From: Plecoglossus altivelis
Taxonomy: Eukaryota > Chordata > Actinopteri > Osmeriformes > Plecoglossidae
NCBI GenBank assembly: GCA_036571765.1
Contig: BROE01000013.1
Span: 3,072,681 to 3,136,680 of the forward strand
Length of the DNA stretch: 64,000 bases
Direction of reading: 5' to 3'
Shown in pieces: positions 34,781 through 44,045 of this stretch. A program made the position numbers and the translations under genes. Position 1 is the stretch's first letter. Every line of letters begins with the position of its first letter. A model generated the notes under the pieces. It was not told the DNA's origin. It saw nothing but the letters and a program-made list of their open reading frames with translations, and made no database searches.

Positions 34781-37700
34781 GCACACAAACGTATAACTGC
34801 TCACACACACACACACACACACAGCTGATGTACCTTGCAGTGCTGACTCCCCCAGCATATCTCTCCGGTGGGCTGAGTCTAGCTGGTGTCGGCCTATCGG
34901 CTGGCTCTGCTCTGGCGCCATGTGGCCCCTGGAGGCCTGCAAGGCCTGGGCCACGATGGGGCTGACGCTGGACATATCCACCACCGGACGGAAGTAGTGC
35001 ACTGGCCGGTAGTTCCTGGGTAGTACGGGAGGGGCGAAGATCTAAAGGGAGGGAGAGGGGTGGGGAGGAAGGGAGAGGAGTGGGGGGGGCAGGGAGGGAA
35101 GGAGGCAGTGAGGGAGGGAGAGAAGCAGGGGGAAGGCGGGTCGGGAGGGATGCAGTGTGGGAAGAAGGCAGGTAGGGGGGAAGTGAGGAAGGGAGAGAAG
35201 CAGGTATGGAGGGAGGGAGGCAGGGAAGGAGAGAAGCGGGAGGAGGCGGGTAGGGAGGCAGGAAGAGAGGGAGATACAACACCAAACAGACAAGGTGAGG
35301 GCAAGGTTGACAAGGTTGTCAAGATCAGACATTCTGTGAGACAGAAAGGGCATAAGGAACATACCTCTCTTTCCTTTTCAGTCTCTGAGGAGAGAGTGAA
35401 TCCTTCCAGAATTTTACCAATGTAAGATGCATCTCTGCTGTAGTCTGAAAACAGATTTTGCTCACATCAAGTTTAAACTCACAAATGGACCGTTCGCACC
35501 CGTTCTTAACCATTTGAACCTCACTGGCATTCAACCCTTCAAATGCTGTCTTCTAAAACCTCTGAACAGTTTAAGAGGCAGTCCAGCAGATGTGCTACAC
35601 ACCTTTCTTCTTCTTGTACTGCTGGGGGGCGGTCCAACCATACAGCCCGTCCCCTGGCTCCTCCCCTCCCAGCACCTTGTCATAGTTAGACATGGTGTCA
35701 CGGTGGTAGATGTCATCATCGTCATCCTCCATGGCTCCCACACCAAACGCCTGTTGGTGATAAAGCTGATGGTCACACACCGGCTGACCAACCACAGCCT
35801 TCAGAGCCTCCTGGTCAAGAGATTGAGACGTCCAATCGTCCAATCAGAAACAAACTAGGTGTGGTTAGAAATCGGCATCCCAATTTCATTGTACAATGGC
35901 AATGAAGATATTCAAATGCTATTCATATTCATTTGAAAGATGTAGTGCTGGATTGCAAACCACCTGTAAGGGAAAGGTTTATCTTAGAGCATAGGTGTCG
36001 AACTCCGGTCCTCGAGGGCTGCTGTCATGAGGGGTTTTCGATGTTTCCCTGCTCCAGCACACCTGATTCTAATGAATGGGTTGCTATCAAGCTCTGTGGA
36101 AGCCTGATAACGACCCATCATTATAATTAGGTGTGCTGGATGAGGGAAACACCGAAAACCTTCAGGACAAACGGCCCTCGAGGACCGGAGTTCGACACCC
36201 CCGTCTTAAAGGGACAAAACAGCATGCGACCGTGCTTCAATAGGCCTCTGGTTCAAATCTCTGCAGGTCTTTTTTTAAAATCCAACACTAGTGCTAAAAC
36301 AGCGATCACCTGTCCTGCCACTCCACCCCTGCGTACGGGTCCCTTCCTGTTGTCGCCAAACAGGCTGCTGGCTCTGTCCGACTCCATGGTGAAGAGGTTG
36401 ATGTGCCCCGCCCCGCCGCTCCCCATCAGGGCGTGCTGGGGGTTTAGGCCTTGGTAGCCCAGCCCTTTCATGTCCACCTTGGGGGTGAAGTCAATCGGAA
36501 CGACATCCTTGGGGGCAAAGGTCACGTCCACTGGGGCAAACTCGTCTTCGTCCTCCTGTCGGTTTGAAGGTTTGAGCTAGTTATTTAAGCGGGTTATTAC
36601 CATACTCTATTTTATTACGTTAATTATTCAATGGTAATATTAACGGTTATATTGGTGAATTCAAGAGTAAACAGTCGATTGTGGAGCCGTTACCACTGAC
36701 GCTTACCTCAGATTCTTCGGAGCCGTTTGGTGGCAAACTGCATCCATAGCCTCCTCTAGCTGCTGGTTCTGTGAGCAGTAAGAGATTCTCCAGAGCACTG
36801 CATTCTTTAACTAGAGATGCTAGATGGTCATCGATCAAGCTGACTGTGTAGCAACATGGCAGCATCAAAGGTAAAACCTACCTTCCTTCTGCCGCGGGGC
36901 TTTCCTCTTCACCCGAGGCCCCACCCCCTGGCCATCCTTCCAACCCATCTTCCTCAGTAGCTCCACCCCCATGGACGACCTACCAATCACAGCAGCGACA
37001 ACACTGACCGGTTAAGGAGGTCACTGCAGAATCTTCACATCGATTACAATAACGCTTTTATAACATGTGACGTGATCATAACAAGATTTTTACAACATGT
37101 GAAATGATCATAACAAGGCTTTTATAACATGTGACCTGATCATACCAAGGCTTTTATAACATGTGAAGTAATCATAACAAGGCTTTTATAACATGTGAAA
37201 TGATCATAACAAGGCTTTTATAACATGTGAAGTGATCATAACAAGGTTTTTACAACATGTGAAGTGATCATAACAAGGTTTTCAAATACGTTGCTTGTTT
37301 CTTACTTGGCTGGCGTGACCAGATCTTCCAAAAGAGTGTCACCAGGTATGGGGGCAGACATGGAGGTGATGGCTCTGGCCTTGTCTCTCATTTTATCCCT
37401 CCTTCTGGACGCAAATTCATCTGTGGTTGTGATCTCACTGGGCGCGATACCATGCTCCCCAAGGTCCTGGGATGATCAGAGACACGAGAGGAGGAAGAGA
37501 TGCTATTTAGAAAGCAGAACTGCCTTCGAAGTCTATGGTGTCATTAGCTCATGCCTAAGCAGGGCCGTTTCTTTATTGTACTACTTGAATACCTCATCGT
37601 CCATGAAATCCTCTGGCCTGGCATTTTTTGTCTCTGCTTTCTGTTGCCTGGATGATACGAAGGTCGAAGGCGTCCACCCTGCAGAAGGAAACGGATCGTT

Positions 37701-38359
37701 GCTATCATCCTATTCGGTGTGCTTCGGCGCTAACTCGTGCCTCCCTTGACGTGTAACGGTCTGAACAAACCTTCTTTGGTGCCGACAGTGTTGAAGTAGC
37801 CCGCGGAAAAGCCTCCGGTGAAAGCTCCGTGAAACCTCTGGTAACGACCCTTCTCATCCTTCACCGTCTGGTCGTGCAATGGAACTGGTCTTTTCAGGGG
37901 CTCGTCTGCAGAGCACACATCACGATTACATTGCACGGTGTATTCATCACAATGACATGCCTCTGTGCTATAAGATGATCATTTCAGCTCCCGTTCTGTG
38001 ACTGTCTACGTCAATCAACAGGGCAAGTCTACGGGATTTGATTAGGGCAACTGGCTAGGTAATTTAAGGGACAATCCGACGAGAGATTGTGTTAAGACAG
38101 TCCCACGACGGTATGAACTGAGTCAGTATCAATGGATGGTCTACGGGTTAGCTTGCTAGCTAAGTAGAGAGCTACTACTACTAATCTACGAAAATAAGTA
38201 AGGCCAGTGATGTTTTTGTTAACCGTCAATAACTATTAAAACAGGTATGTGAACACACGTGATCATATGCAGTATGAACACGTTCTTACCTTCCTCGAGA
38301 GGCTCTAAAGGTATGCCATAAGTCACAAAATCCTCATCGTTGTCGCTGTCGGACGCCAT
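29161..38359 (-). CDS. gpatch1: G patch domain-containing protein 1, complete, 20 coding exons
   Basis: All 20 exons join in phase to 2925 nt: 974 aa and a TGA stop (human about 931 aa). Parts: acidic start MASDSDNDEDF; N-terminal DUF1604-type region (about 24-125) with KGRYQRFHGAFTGGFSAGYF; G-patch (about 152-183) with MGWKDGQGVG; GLYGWTAP (exon 8); RPVHYFRPV (exon 10); LDPSMTEWERGRERDEFVRA (exon 12); KMKMFGKLTRDTFEWHPD (exon 13); and an acidic then lysine-rich C-terminus (exons 16-19) that looks disordered and nuclear. G-patch proteins bind and stimulate DEAH-box RNA helicases, and GPATCH1 has been found in spliceosomes, so a nuclear splicing role is likely. The start codon matches the family start. 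A frameshifted partial copy of exon 11 lies in intron 10, and two palindromic MITEs lie in introns. Confidence 0.97.
29306..29454 (-). CDS. gpatch1: gpatch1 exon 19
   Basis: QKKKHKKQKQKEKKKSKKEV, an acidic serine stretch, and GPSTEELLK, like SPQELLRRL of human. Acceptor TTTTTACAG, donor GTCATA, phase 2. Confidence 0.92.
29600..29790 (-). mobile_element. Probable tRNA-derived SINE
   Basis: On the minus strand a B-box-like GGGTCGAACC is followed by a C/T-rich body (CATCCCCTCTCTCCCTTATC) and a TCCAATATAAT...AAAAAGGCC tail, a layout common in teleost SINEs. Assigned from pattern alone. Confidence 0.4.
29807..29919 (-). CDS. gpatch1: gpatch1 exon 18: lysine-rich
   Basis: EGSRLSLSPPAKEEKHKKKC followed by alternating Lys/His/Arg, a nuclear-type basic tail. 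Acceptor CTGTGTAG, donor GTGAGC, phase 0. Confidence 0.92.
30115..30210 (-). CDS. gpatch1: gpatch1 exon 17
   Basis: LTSTKTASAPPPSSQEEEEF and GPRLPPPSSAQ; EEFGPRLPP is conserved. Acceptor AATCAAG, donor GTATGA, phase 1. Confidence 0.88.
30660..30936 (-). CDS. gpatch1: gpatch1 exon 16: acidic tract
   Basis: A run of Glu/Lys is followed by SRPSMDLFKAIFVSSSDEKS, conserved with human, and a second acidic tract, then a Ser/Thr-rich end. Acceptor TTCCACAG, donor GTGACC, phase 1. Confidence 0.95.
31195..31420 (+). repeat. 46-bp imperfect tandem repeat, about 4 copies
   Basis: ACACACCAAGGCTAACCAGG and TAACCCTAGATTTCCTATAA recur with GGAAAG spacing; a fragment GCAACCGCAAA recurs as well. Lies in gpatch1 intron 15. 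Confidence 0.85.
31455..31633 (-). CDS. gpatch1: gpatch1 exon 15
   Basis: 59 codons: SSKPSEPGKRSRWDQAVKTE, PLSQFLSAARSEASG. The acceptor TCCTCTAAG is slightly unusual (AAG). Donor GTAGCG, phase 0. Confidence 0.93.
31771..31874 (-). CDS. gpatch1: gpatch1 exon 14
   Basis: SGIVGMPKVKRDKFSVFNFL then SVSDSPTAAAAPPP. Acceptor GTTGACAG, donor GTACGG, phase 1. Confidence 0.95.
31925..32276 (+). repeat. GTGTGTGTTTTCCT minisatellite next to gpatch1 exon 13
   Basis: Variable GT runs separated by TTTTCCT; it ends at the exon 13 donor. Confidence 0.9.
32278..32405 (-). CDS. gpatch1: gpatch1 exon 13
   Basis: NDVDDKQAAVKMKMFGKLTR, DTFEWHPDTLLCKRFNIPNP, matching human almost throughout. Acceptor GTGTGCAG, donor GTAAGA, phase 2. 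The donor is followed at once by a GT-rich minisatellite. Confidence 0.97.
32861..33072 (+). mobile_element. Palindromic hAT-type MITE (copy 1) in gpatch1
   Basis: A 212-base near-perfect inverted repeat. It begins CAGGGGTGTCAAAT and ends GAGTTTGACAACCCTG; both arms carry CCTCGAGGGCCGCTGTCCTG and GCACACCTGATTCTAATGAA or complements. It is flanked by 8-bp duplications CTCTACAT and CTCTACGT, as expected for hAT elements. No transposase. Confidence 0.88.
33160..33338 (-). CDS. gpatch1: gpatch1 exon 12
   Basis: 59 codons, ALEQSLDPSMTEWERGRERD to VEVTRDQE, a family signature. Acceptor CTCCTCAG, donor GTAGGC, phase 0. Confidence 0.97.
33520..33897 (-). CDS. gpatch1: gpatch1 exon 11
   Basis: 125 codons: PKSVFDLLKSEDREKLASLR, an Ala/Pro-rich stretch, then FKPFEKNPSKQARYELYINN. 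Acceptor CTCCACAG, donor GTGGAG. Its 5' two-thirds recur, damaged, at 34261-34497. Confidence 0.95.
33649..34735 (+). repeat. Direct tandem duplication of about 0.6 kb in gpatch1
   Basis: Segment 33649-34095 (exon 11 part plus intron start) recurs at 34261-34735 in the same order: exon part, GATGAGACAGAAAGGAT, CA tract, GTAAACCTGCTCACACGCAC, GTATATCTGCTCACACCTGC. A TCTCTCTGTG array separates the copies. Indels are scattered through the second copy. Confidence 0.85.
34261..34497 (-). pseudogene. Degenerate tandem copy of gpatch1 exon 11 (5' part)
   Basis: Reading on the minus strand, the copy keeps the CTCCACAG acceptor, KSVF...KSEDREKLASLR and FQPPGEKEHQ, but loses three bases at the DLL codons, carries several frame-breaking indels in the Ala/Pro-rich part, and stops before ALTAAWSC, running into a CT-rich tract. 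Flanking intron sequence (the GATGAGACAGAAAGGAT block and CA tract) is copied too. It lies in intron 10 of the intact gene. Confidence 0.88.
34834..35041 (-). CDS. gpatch1: gpatch1 exon 10
   Basis: 69 codons plus one base: IFAPPVLPRNYRPVHYFRPV to HRRDMLGESALQ. Acceptor CCCTTTAG, donor GTACAT. Confidence 0.95.
35045..35275 (+). repeat. GGGA-rich tract (gpatch1 intron 9)
   Basis: Irregular GGGAGG/GAGAAGCAGG units directly upstream of the exon 10 acceptor, so on the sense strand this is a C/T-rich polypyrimidine region. Confidence 0.85.
35365..35444 (-). CDS. gpatch1: gpatch1 exon 9
   Basis: YSRDASYIGKILEGFTLSSE, matching LRYVGKILDGFSLAS of the human protein. Acceptor TTTTCAG, donor GTATGT, phase 0. 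Too short to show as a long reading frame. Confidence 0.93.
35603..35750 (-). CDS. gpatch1: gpatch1 exon 8
   Basis: AFGVGAMEDDDDDIYHRDTM to EEPGDGLYGWTAPQQY, highly conserved. Acceptor CCAACAG, donor GTGTGT, phase 1. Confidence 0.97.
35990..36203 (+). mobile_element. Palindromic hAT-type MITE (copy 2) in gpatch1
   Basis: A 214-base copy of the same family, ends CATAGGTGTCGAACTCC and GGAGTTCGACACCCCCG, with 8-bp flanks TCTTAGAG and TCTTAAAG. Lies in intron 7. Confidence 0.87.
36310..36555 (-). CDS. gpatch1: gpatch1 exon 7
   Basis: 82 codons with DVTFAPKDVVPIDFTPKVDM and GLGYQGLNPQHALMG. Acceptor CCGACAG, donor GTGATC, phase 0. Confidence 0.96.
36707..36768 (-). CDS. gpatch1: gpatch1 exon 6
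   Basis: 20 codons plus two bases, PAARGGYGCSLPPNGSEESE, aligning with YGCALPPG of the human protein. Acceptor CTCACAG, donor GTAAGC. Confidence 0.93.
36882..36979 (-). CDS. gpatch1: gpatch1 exon 5: G-patch domain
   Basis: Encodes SSMGVELLRKMGWKDGQGVG and PRVKRKAPRQKE. The G-patch glycines and the aromatic-bearing MGW are intact. Acceptor TTGGTAG, donor GTAGGT. Confidence 0.97.
37050..37283 (+). repeat. 32-bp minisatellite, about 7 copies (gpatch1 intron 4)
   Basis: The unit is GATCATAACAAGGCTTTTAT followed by AACATGTGAAGT, well conserved between copies. Confidence 0.93.
37306..37466 (-). CDS. gpatch1: gpatch1 exon 4
   Basis: Encodes DLGEHGIAPSEITTTDEFAS to LLEDLVTPA, leaving in phase 2 at GTAAGA. 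The following intron contains a 32-bp tandem repeat starting about 20 bases from the donor. Confidence 0.96.
37593..37678 (-). CDS. gpatch1: gpatch1 exon 3
   Basis: 28 codons with WTPSTFVSSRQQ and PEDFMDDE. Acceptor CTTCTGCAG, donor GTATTC, phase 0. Confidence 0.95.
37771..37905 (-). CDS. gpatch1: gpatch1 exon 2
   Basis: Encodes EPLKRPVPLHDQTVKDEKGR and YQRFHGAFTGGFSAGYFNTV, the most conserved N-terminal block of the family. Acceptor CTCTGCAG, donor GTTTGT, phase 1. Confidence 0.97.
38290..38359 (-). CDS. gpatch1: gpatch1 exon 1: start
   Basis: 23 codons plus one base, MASDSDNDEDFVTYGIPLEP and LEE, donor GTAAGA (phase 1). Very close to the human GPATCH1 N-terminus. Confidence 0.95.
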
Positions 38360-38385
38360 GTTTGTTTCGCTTGTTACGCCAACTA

Positions 38386-38391
38386 CGGAAG
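38386..38391 (+). promoter_or_regulatory. ETS-type motif upstream of gpatch1
   Basis: CGGAAG 27 bases upstream of the gpatch1 ATG, a common element near starts of housekeeping genes (GABPA/ETS). No TATA box seen close by. Motif only; function inferred. Confidence 0.3.
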
Positions 38392-38399
38392 CCCATTAG

Positions 38400-40940
38400 A
38401 TCATAAAGGTTTTTTCCTCCGAACCTGTTAAATTGCTAAACGAGTTGTCGCGAGTTTTTCTCCCTCAGCCTAGTCTAAGCCCCAGGCCTTGCATATCCTA
38501 TAGAATAACTATTATAAATATGTATATTTTAAGATACTATACAAATGTAAATACAATCAATGAATTTGCCCATTTTGCCCACTAATGTAAATTGCGGTAC
38601 ATCATGCATATGCCTAAAGTATTTCCAAAAATATACTTTCATATTTCAAACCATACACATAATACCTTATTTCTGAAGCGTATCTGAAAACAATGTAACC
38701 ACAAATCACATCCATGTGAAAAAGAACGTAAGAGAGGGGGCACTAATGCCTGTGTGTGTGCGTGCGTGCGCGCGAGAGCATGTACCATGCCACAGCAGAA
38801 CAGTGGCTCTTCGGCCAGAGCACACAGAGCTCTATAGTTTGTTTGCTTTGAACCTGAAATCATTGACATTCCTGCTGAAGAAAAGAAAAAGAAGACGGCA
38901 AGAAAACCAAACTCAGCTAAAATCGCATCCAGATGACAGCGCCAAATAGGCCCCCAGACACGAAATAAAAAAATCTTCCTTGCTCTTTGCTTGCTGCAAT
39001 ACAGCCTTCCCTTAAAAGTTTAAAACCTCTCTTTCCAAAGGGGTAATCGTGACCTCAATAACCCCTTTCTCTCTGCTCAAAACAGCCATGATAGTTTGCT
39101 TGAAGCTCAAACAGAAAACGATATGAGGTGGAATATTGACCCCAGGAGGGTAAGGCAGACCTTCCTTGAGGTTAAAGTTTGGGTCTAAATTATCGATGTA
39201 GTTATAAAGTAATTTGCCCAATGACCACTAGAGAACTGGAGGTTACGCTATTGGCGCTATATATTGTCCTAGTTACTTCGTACTTTGGCAACCGAGTTGC
39301 GATCAAGTTTCGTGAGTCCACAAGTCAAACTTGCTTACTTTGATGGCGCCCCCCCCCCCCCCCCCCCCCTCCGCCACGCCCCACACCAGTGAAGGTCACT
39401 TGGAAAGAGGCACGGTTCTCTTTCAATAAGTGCTGTCTAAATAAATACGAGTCATCTGCCTCAGTGTAGCTATCTGTTATTTGAGGGTTGGACCTATTGC
39501 TGCACAGTAAACGTCACTTGGGTGTTGACCATAGTTTAACCTTCCGCTCCATAGACCCCCCTCAAGTCTGTCAGTCCGCGCGCTCTTGGTGCTCAACACG
39601 TGCCAGTCCACTTCCTTGCTGTCCCTTAGGGAAGAATCCTTTTGCGAAAAATAGCCTGTTTCAAAATCCGCGGGGGAACTCTAACTGTGAAAGGGTAGAT
39701 AGTTGACCCCCAGTTCCCTGCAAAACCCACAGGAGATCTGGACAATTCAACAAACGCCTTGCATTGATAGTTTAACCCTTTTCCCCCCCACATGAATGAA
39801 AACACGCTAACTCAATACAAACACACGCCCGCACAACTCTTCTTCAATGCGATGCACTATCCCCCTCAGCATAAGGATATAGAACTCTAAATTCCGACAT
39901 GAAATCTGAGAATGAGCCAAATGGTTTTGTCCTTGACTCTATAGACATGTTGTCCTAAGGGCCCCGCGCCAACACTAAGAACAGCCGTCTCGAGGGTAAA
40001 GAGACACAATAAAACCCCTATTGGTCATAAGGATCAGACAAGGACAGTTGTAAACGTAACTGCGCGGCGTGTCACCTGCGATTCAGCATGATCTGAGCTG
40101 GATATGAGAATGGCGTGTACTTTGGCTCAGCCTTAGCTTTTCCAATGTGATCCCGCCCTTCATAATTAGAAGTGTTCATGTCAGTTTGGATGCCAGAATC
40201 TGCACCCCAAAATCTTTCTTTTTTTTGTACTCAGCGTTAACTGATTTCACGAGTACATTTTGTTCTAAATAGCCTATGACCTGAAGTCATTTTCCAAATA
40301 ATAATAATTAACATATGTTGGTGAACACCACCGTTATTGAAAGGTAAAGGTTAACATTTTAACATCTTTTCAACAACCATGACAAGGCCTCACACTAAAG
40401 AAGTCGTTCCTTTTCTGTCCACTAGGTGGCAGGCTCTACCCACGGAGACAGGAGTTTGGCACGCGCGCTAACCCTGCAGCCCCTGCTGTGCCTCACGACT
40501 GTGCTCCCATTTGCCCCTTGAATTACACCACATCAGCATTCAGTGTCATCATATTCAGTCAATGTAGCTGGGGCAGGAGTGTGTAAAATATTAAATATGA
40601 GAATAAAACTTGGTATTAGATCTTAGCGTATGACTTAATCATTGACTAAGGCAGGTGCATGTAAGCCAGGGCCTTCCTACTCTTTGCAGGTTCGAAGAAA
40701 TGAGGCAATATTCTGCAATTTAAGTCTGTAAAAGTTTACGTTTGTCTCTGTCTGTCGGTGTGGGCTATCTCTTACATATCGCACGAGCTGCGGTGCACTC
40801 GCTCCCTGAGCTCCGGGCCTGAGTAAATTGGCCTTTTATTTGTACAAAAATAGTAAATCCGCGAGTGAAGCTGCTTAGAACGCTTTGCTCTGTCGTTTCC
40901 TCTCGTATTTATTTTCTTATATATAGAAATATCTATGAAT
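38400..40940. other. Upstream flank of gpatch1, no recognised gene
   Basis: Contains a poly-C run (about 39349-39368) and a 69-codon open frame on the minus strand (39012-39221) that I cannot assign. The stretch 39340-40100 has odd composition and few repeats. Confidence 0.5.
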
Positions 40941-41049
40941 CATATTATATGAAGATGAACCACAGTCCCGCAGGTTTGATCTGATGTACAGCTACGCAAT
41001 AGATGAGAAAACCAATTAAGGCTCTTGGACACGCAGTTTCTCCTGCACA

Positions 41050-41070
41050 GGCGCACACACACACACACAC

Positions 41071-41132
<62 letters not shown>

Positions 41133-41133
41133 C
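41050..41133 (+). repeat. AC microsatellite with ACGC variants
   Basis: A long AC run broken by CGCACGCACGCA. Confidence 0.95.
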
Positions 41134-42340
41134 TACACTACACAGGGTACACGTCCAAGCAAAGACATGGGGGTTATCTATTTGGGAGGTACACACCAGC
41201 GCCTGGGAGATTGATCGCTAACGTGTAGCTCCATCTGGGAACGTGCCCATTGCCTGTAAATGCAGCCCCCACCCATTAACTACCAACGCTCCTCTCTCAC
41301 CCTCTTTCCCAATCCTGGCTTGTCCCACCGGAGCCAAGAGTCCATTTTCACTTGTCTCACACTCTTAAAAACAGTTCCAAGCCTGTACGCCCCCACGGCT
41401 TTCTCGCGCTGGAACGCTCTCTCGTAGCTGGAAGACTCTCGCGCCGTGGGGAATGTACGCCTTACTGCTTGATTTCTTTTCTTTTTTTTTCTTTCCTATT
41501 TTTTTTGCGAGCAATTTATTCCCCCGTTTAATTTTATTTATTCTTGGAGGTTTATATGATTCACAGCCATACCGATGCTATCTTTTGCAGGAGGGGGAGA
41601 CAGGAGAGTAGAACATTTGAGCGTGCGACTTCTGAGGCGATTAACCGTAAGCGAAGCAGTTAGCGCAGGGGAGGATCACGCGGGGAGTTCAATTCGTGGC
41701 ACAAGTGAACACAGCTGGAACTTCCACGTTAACGAGAGGTGTGTGAGTGACCTACCTCACAGCAGGCCAAACAACAGTAATACTCTGTGTTTTATGAATT
41801 GGAATAGACAAAGGACCCCCCCCTTTCCTCCTTTCTCCCCGTTAAAAGTGCTGCTATATAGCTCTGACTGCCCACACAAGTACAAAACCAGACTCGGGTC
41901 TGCGTAAGTGCCTATACCCAAAGCTGAAGAGGCTTACTGGGGTTAGACGCTTCCAAAACAAACCTCTGGTAGTCTTACGCCACAAATCTTAGGCTTGGAC
42001 AACAATGCGCACGGTGTCTTCAACGGTCAAAAACAGAGAGAGGGAGAGAGTAGGACAAGAGCAAATATTTGTCCCAGAGGTCACGACAACCCCTGGATGA
42101 CGTCGTAATTAAAGAGACAGGCCCATATTTTAATGCTCCTATAAGACCCTGTGATGGACAAGCGACAGGCATGGTCTGTCGCTTTAAGACAACGCATTCG
42201 TTTGTCTCTGTGGCTTGTTGTTCGGCCAAATATATGCTTGACATTTGTTTTCATCTCATTCGTCTGATGAGTGTTTTCTCACAACACCACACACACAGAC
42301 GACACACCCACACACGCAGTGGCTCGATGCTTGGTCGAAG

Positions 42341-42550
42341 ATGCTTCTCGTTACGTTTCTTCTTTCCTTCAGTCAGTTTTGTTCTGCTTTACCAGCGGAG
42401 GGTCATGTGAGACAGTCCAGACAAGAGCCAGCTGACAGCCGAGCGGAAGAGAAAGAAGGAGCAGAGCTGTGGCACAGAAGAGGACCAGGGAACCACCAAC
42501 CAGACGGAGGGCAACCACTCCTAATTCTCCCCCATGATCCGTGTGATTAA
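42341..42550 (+). CDS. Candidate short secreted-protein ORF or first exon, unidentified
   Basis: An ATG after a possible acceptor (ACACGCAG at 42320) opens with MLLVTFLLSFSQFCSALPAE, a good signal-peptide pattern with a cleavage site after Ser-Ala. It continues for 69 codons in total, or the exon may end at CAT|GTGAGA near 42408. No homologue recognised, and the downstream part has no domain. The reading frame could be chance. Confidence 0.2.
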   Translation: MLLVTFLLSFSQFCSALPAEGHVRQSRQEPADSRAEEKEGAELWHRRGPGNHQPDGGQPLLILPHDPCD

Positions 42551-42577
42551 ACTGAAGAACCTCAGGGGGAACAAGAA

Positions 42578-42801
42578 GACAGACAGACAGACAGACAGAC
42601 AGGCAGGCAGGCAGGCAGACAGGCAGACAGACAGGCAGACAGACAGGCAGATAGACATGCAGGCAGATAAACAAGACAGATAGACAGGCAGGCAGATAAA
42701 CAAGACAGGCAAACAGGCAGGCAGATAAACAAGACAGATAGACAGGCAGACAGATAAACAAGAAGACAGACAGGCAGGCATGCAAACAAGACAGTCAGCC
42801 A

Positions 42802-42851
<50 letters not shown>

Positions 42852-42945
42852 CAAACAAGAACACAGACAGACAGGCAGGCAGGCAGGCAAACAAGAACAC
42901 AGACAGACAGGCAGATTGGCAACAGACAGGCAGGCATATAGGCAG
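42578..42945 (+). repeat. GGCA/GACA tetranucleotide array
   Basis: CAGGCAGG, CAGACAGA and AGATAAACAAGACAG units, with up to 14 consecutive GGCA. Confidence 0.95.
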
Positions 42946-43061
42946 TCTACAGCTTCAGTGTGGTGATTAATACTGGGTGGTTTCTGGACAAGTAAACACA
43001 GACAGACTCACAACAAGGCTAGCACACATGCATACAAACACACACATACACATACAAACAA

Positions 43062-43092
<31 letters not shown>

Positions 43093-43964
43093 CACACTCA
43101 CATGCCTACATACTTACATGCTTACAAACCCACCCCCATAGTAGACTCAGGAAAGTGTTGAGGATTTGAGTGTTAAGATAAAGCAGCTATGTTTAAGGCC
43201 AAACTACTTAATGGCATACTCACTCCTGTTCAGACAGTTCTACTGCTTTAATACTTGACCACTAGTTAACCTCAACCTTAATTGCAATTCTTGTTTAGGC
43301 ATTTTCCACAGAACTATGGCTTTTAAATCAATGCCAGATTACTGCTCTATTCTAATCTGAACACCCTGGTACAAATGTGACAACAGGATCACAGTCCAGT
43401 TCACAAGCTAAAGTAGCCTGAATAGAAATGTACGATTGAATTCTATAACAGATTATAAACCTTTAATCTCCAGCAACTAGTCTAACATGAGCCACGTAGA
43501 ACGTACAGAGATTATACCCCTATCAAGCGATTTCCTTGCAAATGTTCGATCACGAGTTAATATTCCAATCACGTTGATATTCTCTGCGTGGAATGAAGCT
43601 GACAGAAGACTAATGCGAGAATGTGACAAAAGATCTTGAGCTTTTTTCTCTCAGAAGTCTTTGACGGGACGTATGTCGGTGAAAGTACACAGAAAGTCAG
43701 CTCAACTAAAATGCTAAACGCTAGCTAATCTGTTGAAGAATGGCATTATCAACACCGAGGTAAGTACACAGTCTGAGTATCATGTCTGAACTCCAGCCAT
43801 TCGCTCCTGACCCACGGAGCAATTATACCCAGAAATTTCTCTCTGAGAGCGTCTACTGTATGAAATGATGTGTCAGCTCATCATGGAGATCTCTCCAAAA
43901 GCACTTTGTACAAGTGTAAACACAGTAGAAGTCCAGGAGATGCTAGTCCTCCCCCGCCCTCTCT

Positions 43965-43987
43965 CTCCCTTTCTTCCTTTCTTTCTT

Positions 43988-44043
<56 letters not shown>

Positions 44044-44045
44044 TC
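43965..44045 (+). repeat. CT microsatellite
   Basis: TTTCTTTC units followed by about 30 CT units. Confidence 0.95.

Noticed and set aside
34079..34833. Long frame joining gpatch1 exon 10 to the exon 11 copy
   Set aside because: It passes through CA and CT repeats; the exon 10 donor at 34833 and the intact exon 11 give a conserved in-phase product.
42341..42550. Assignment of the signal-peptide ORF to a named secreted factor
   Set aside because: Only the hydrophobic leader is convincing; no domain or known peptide follows, so it was left as a low-confidence candidate.
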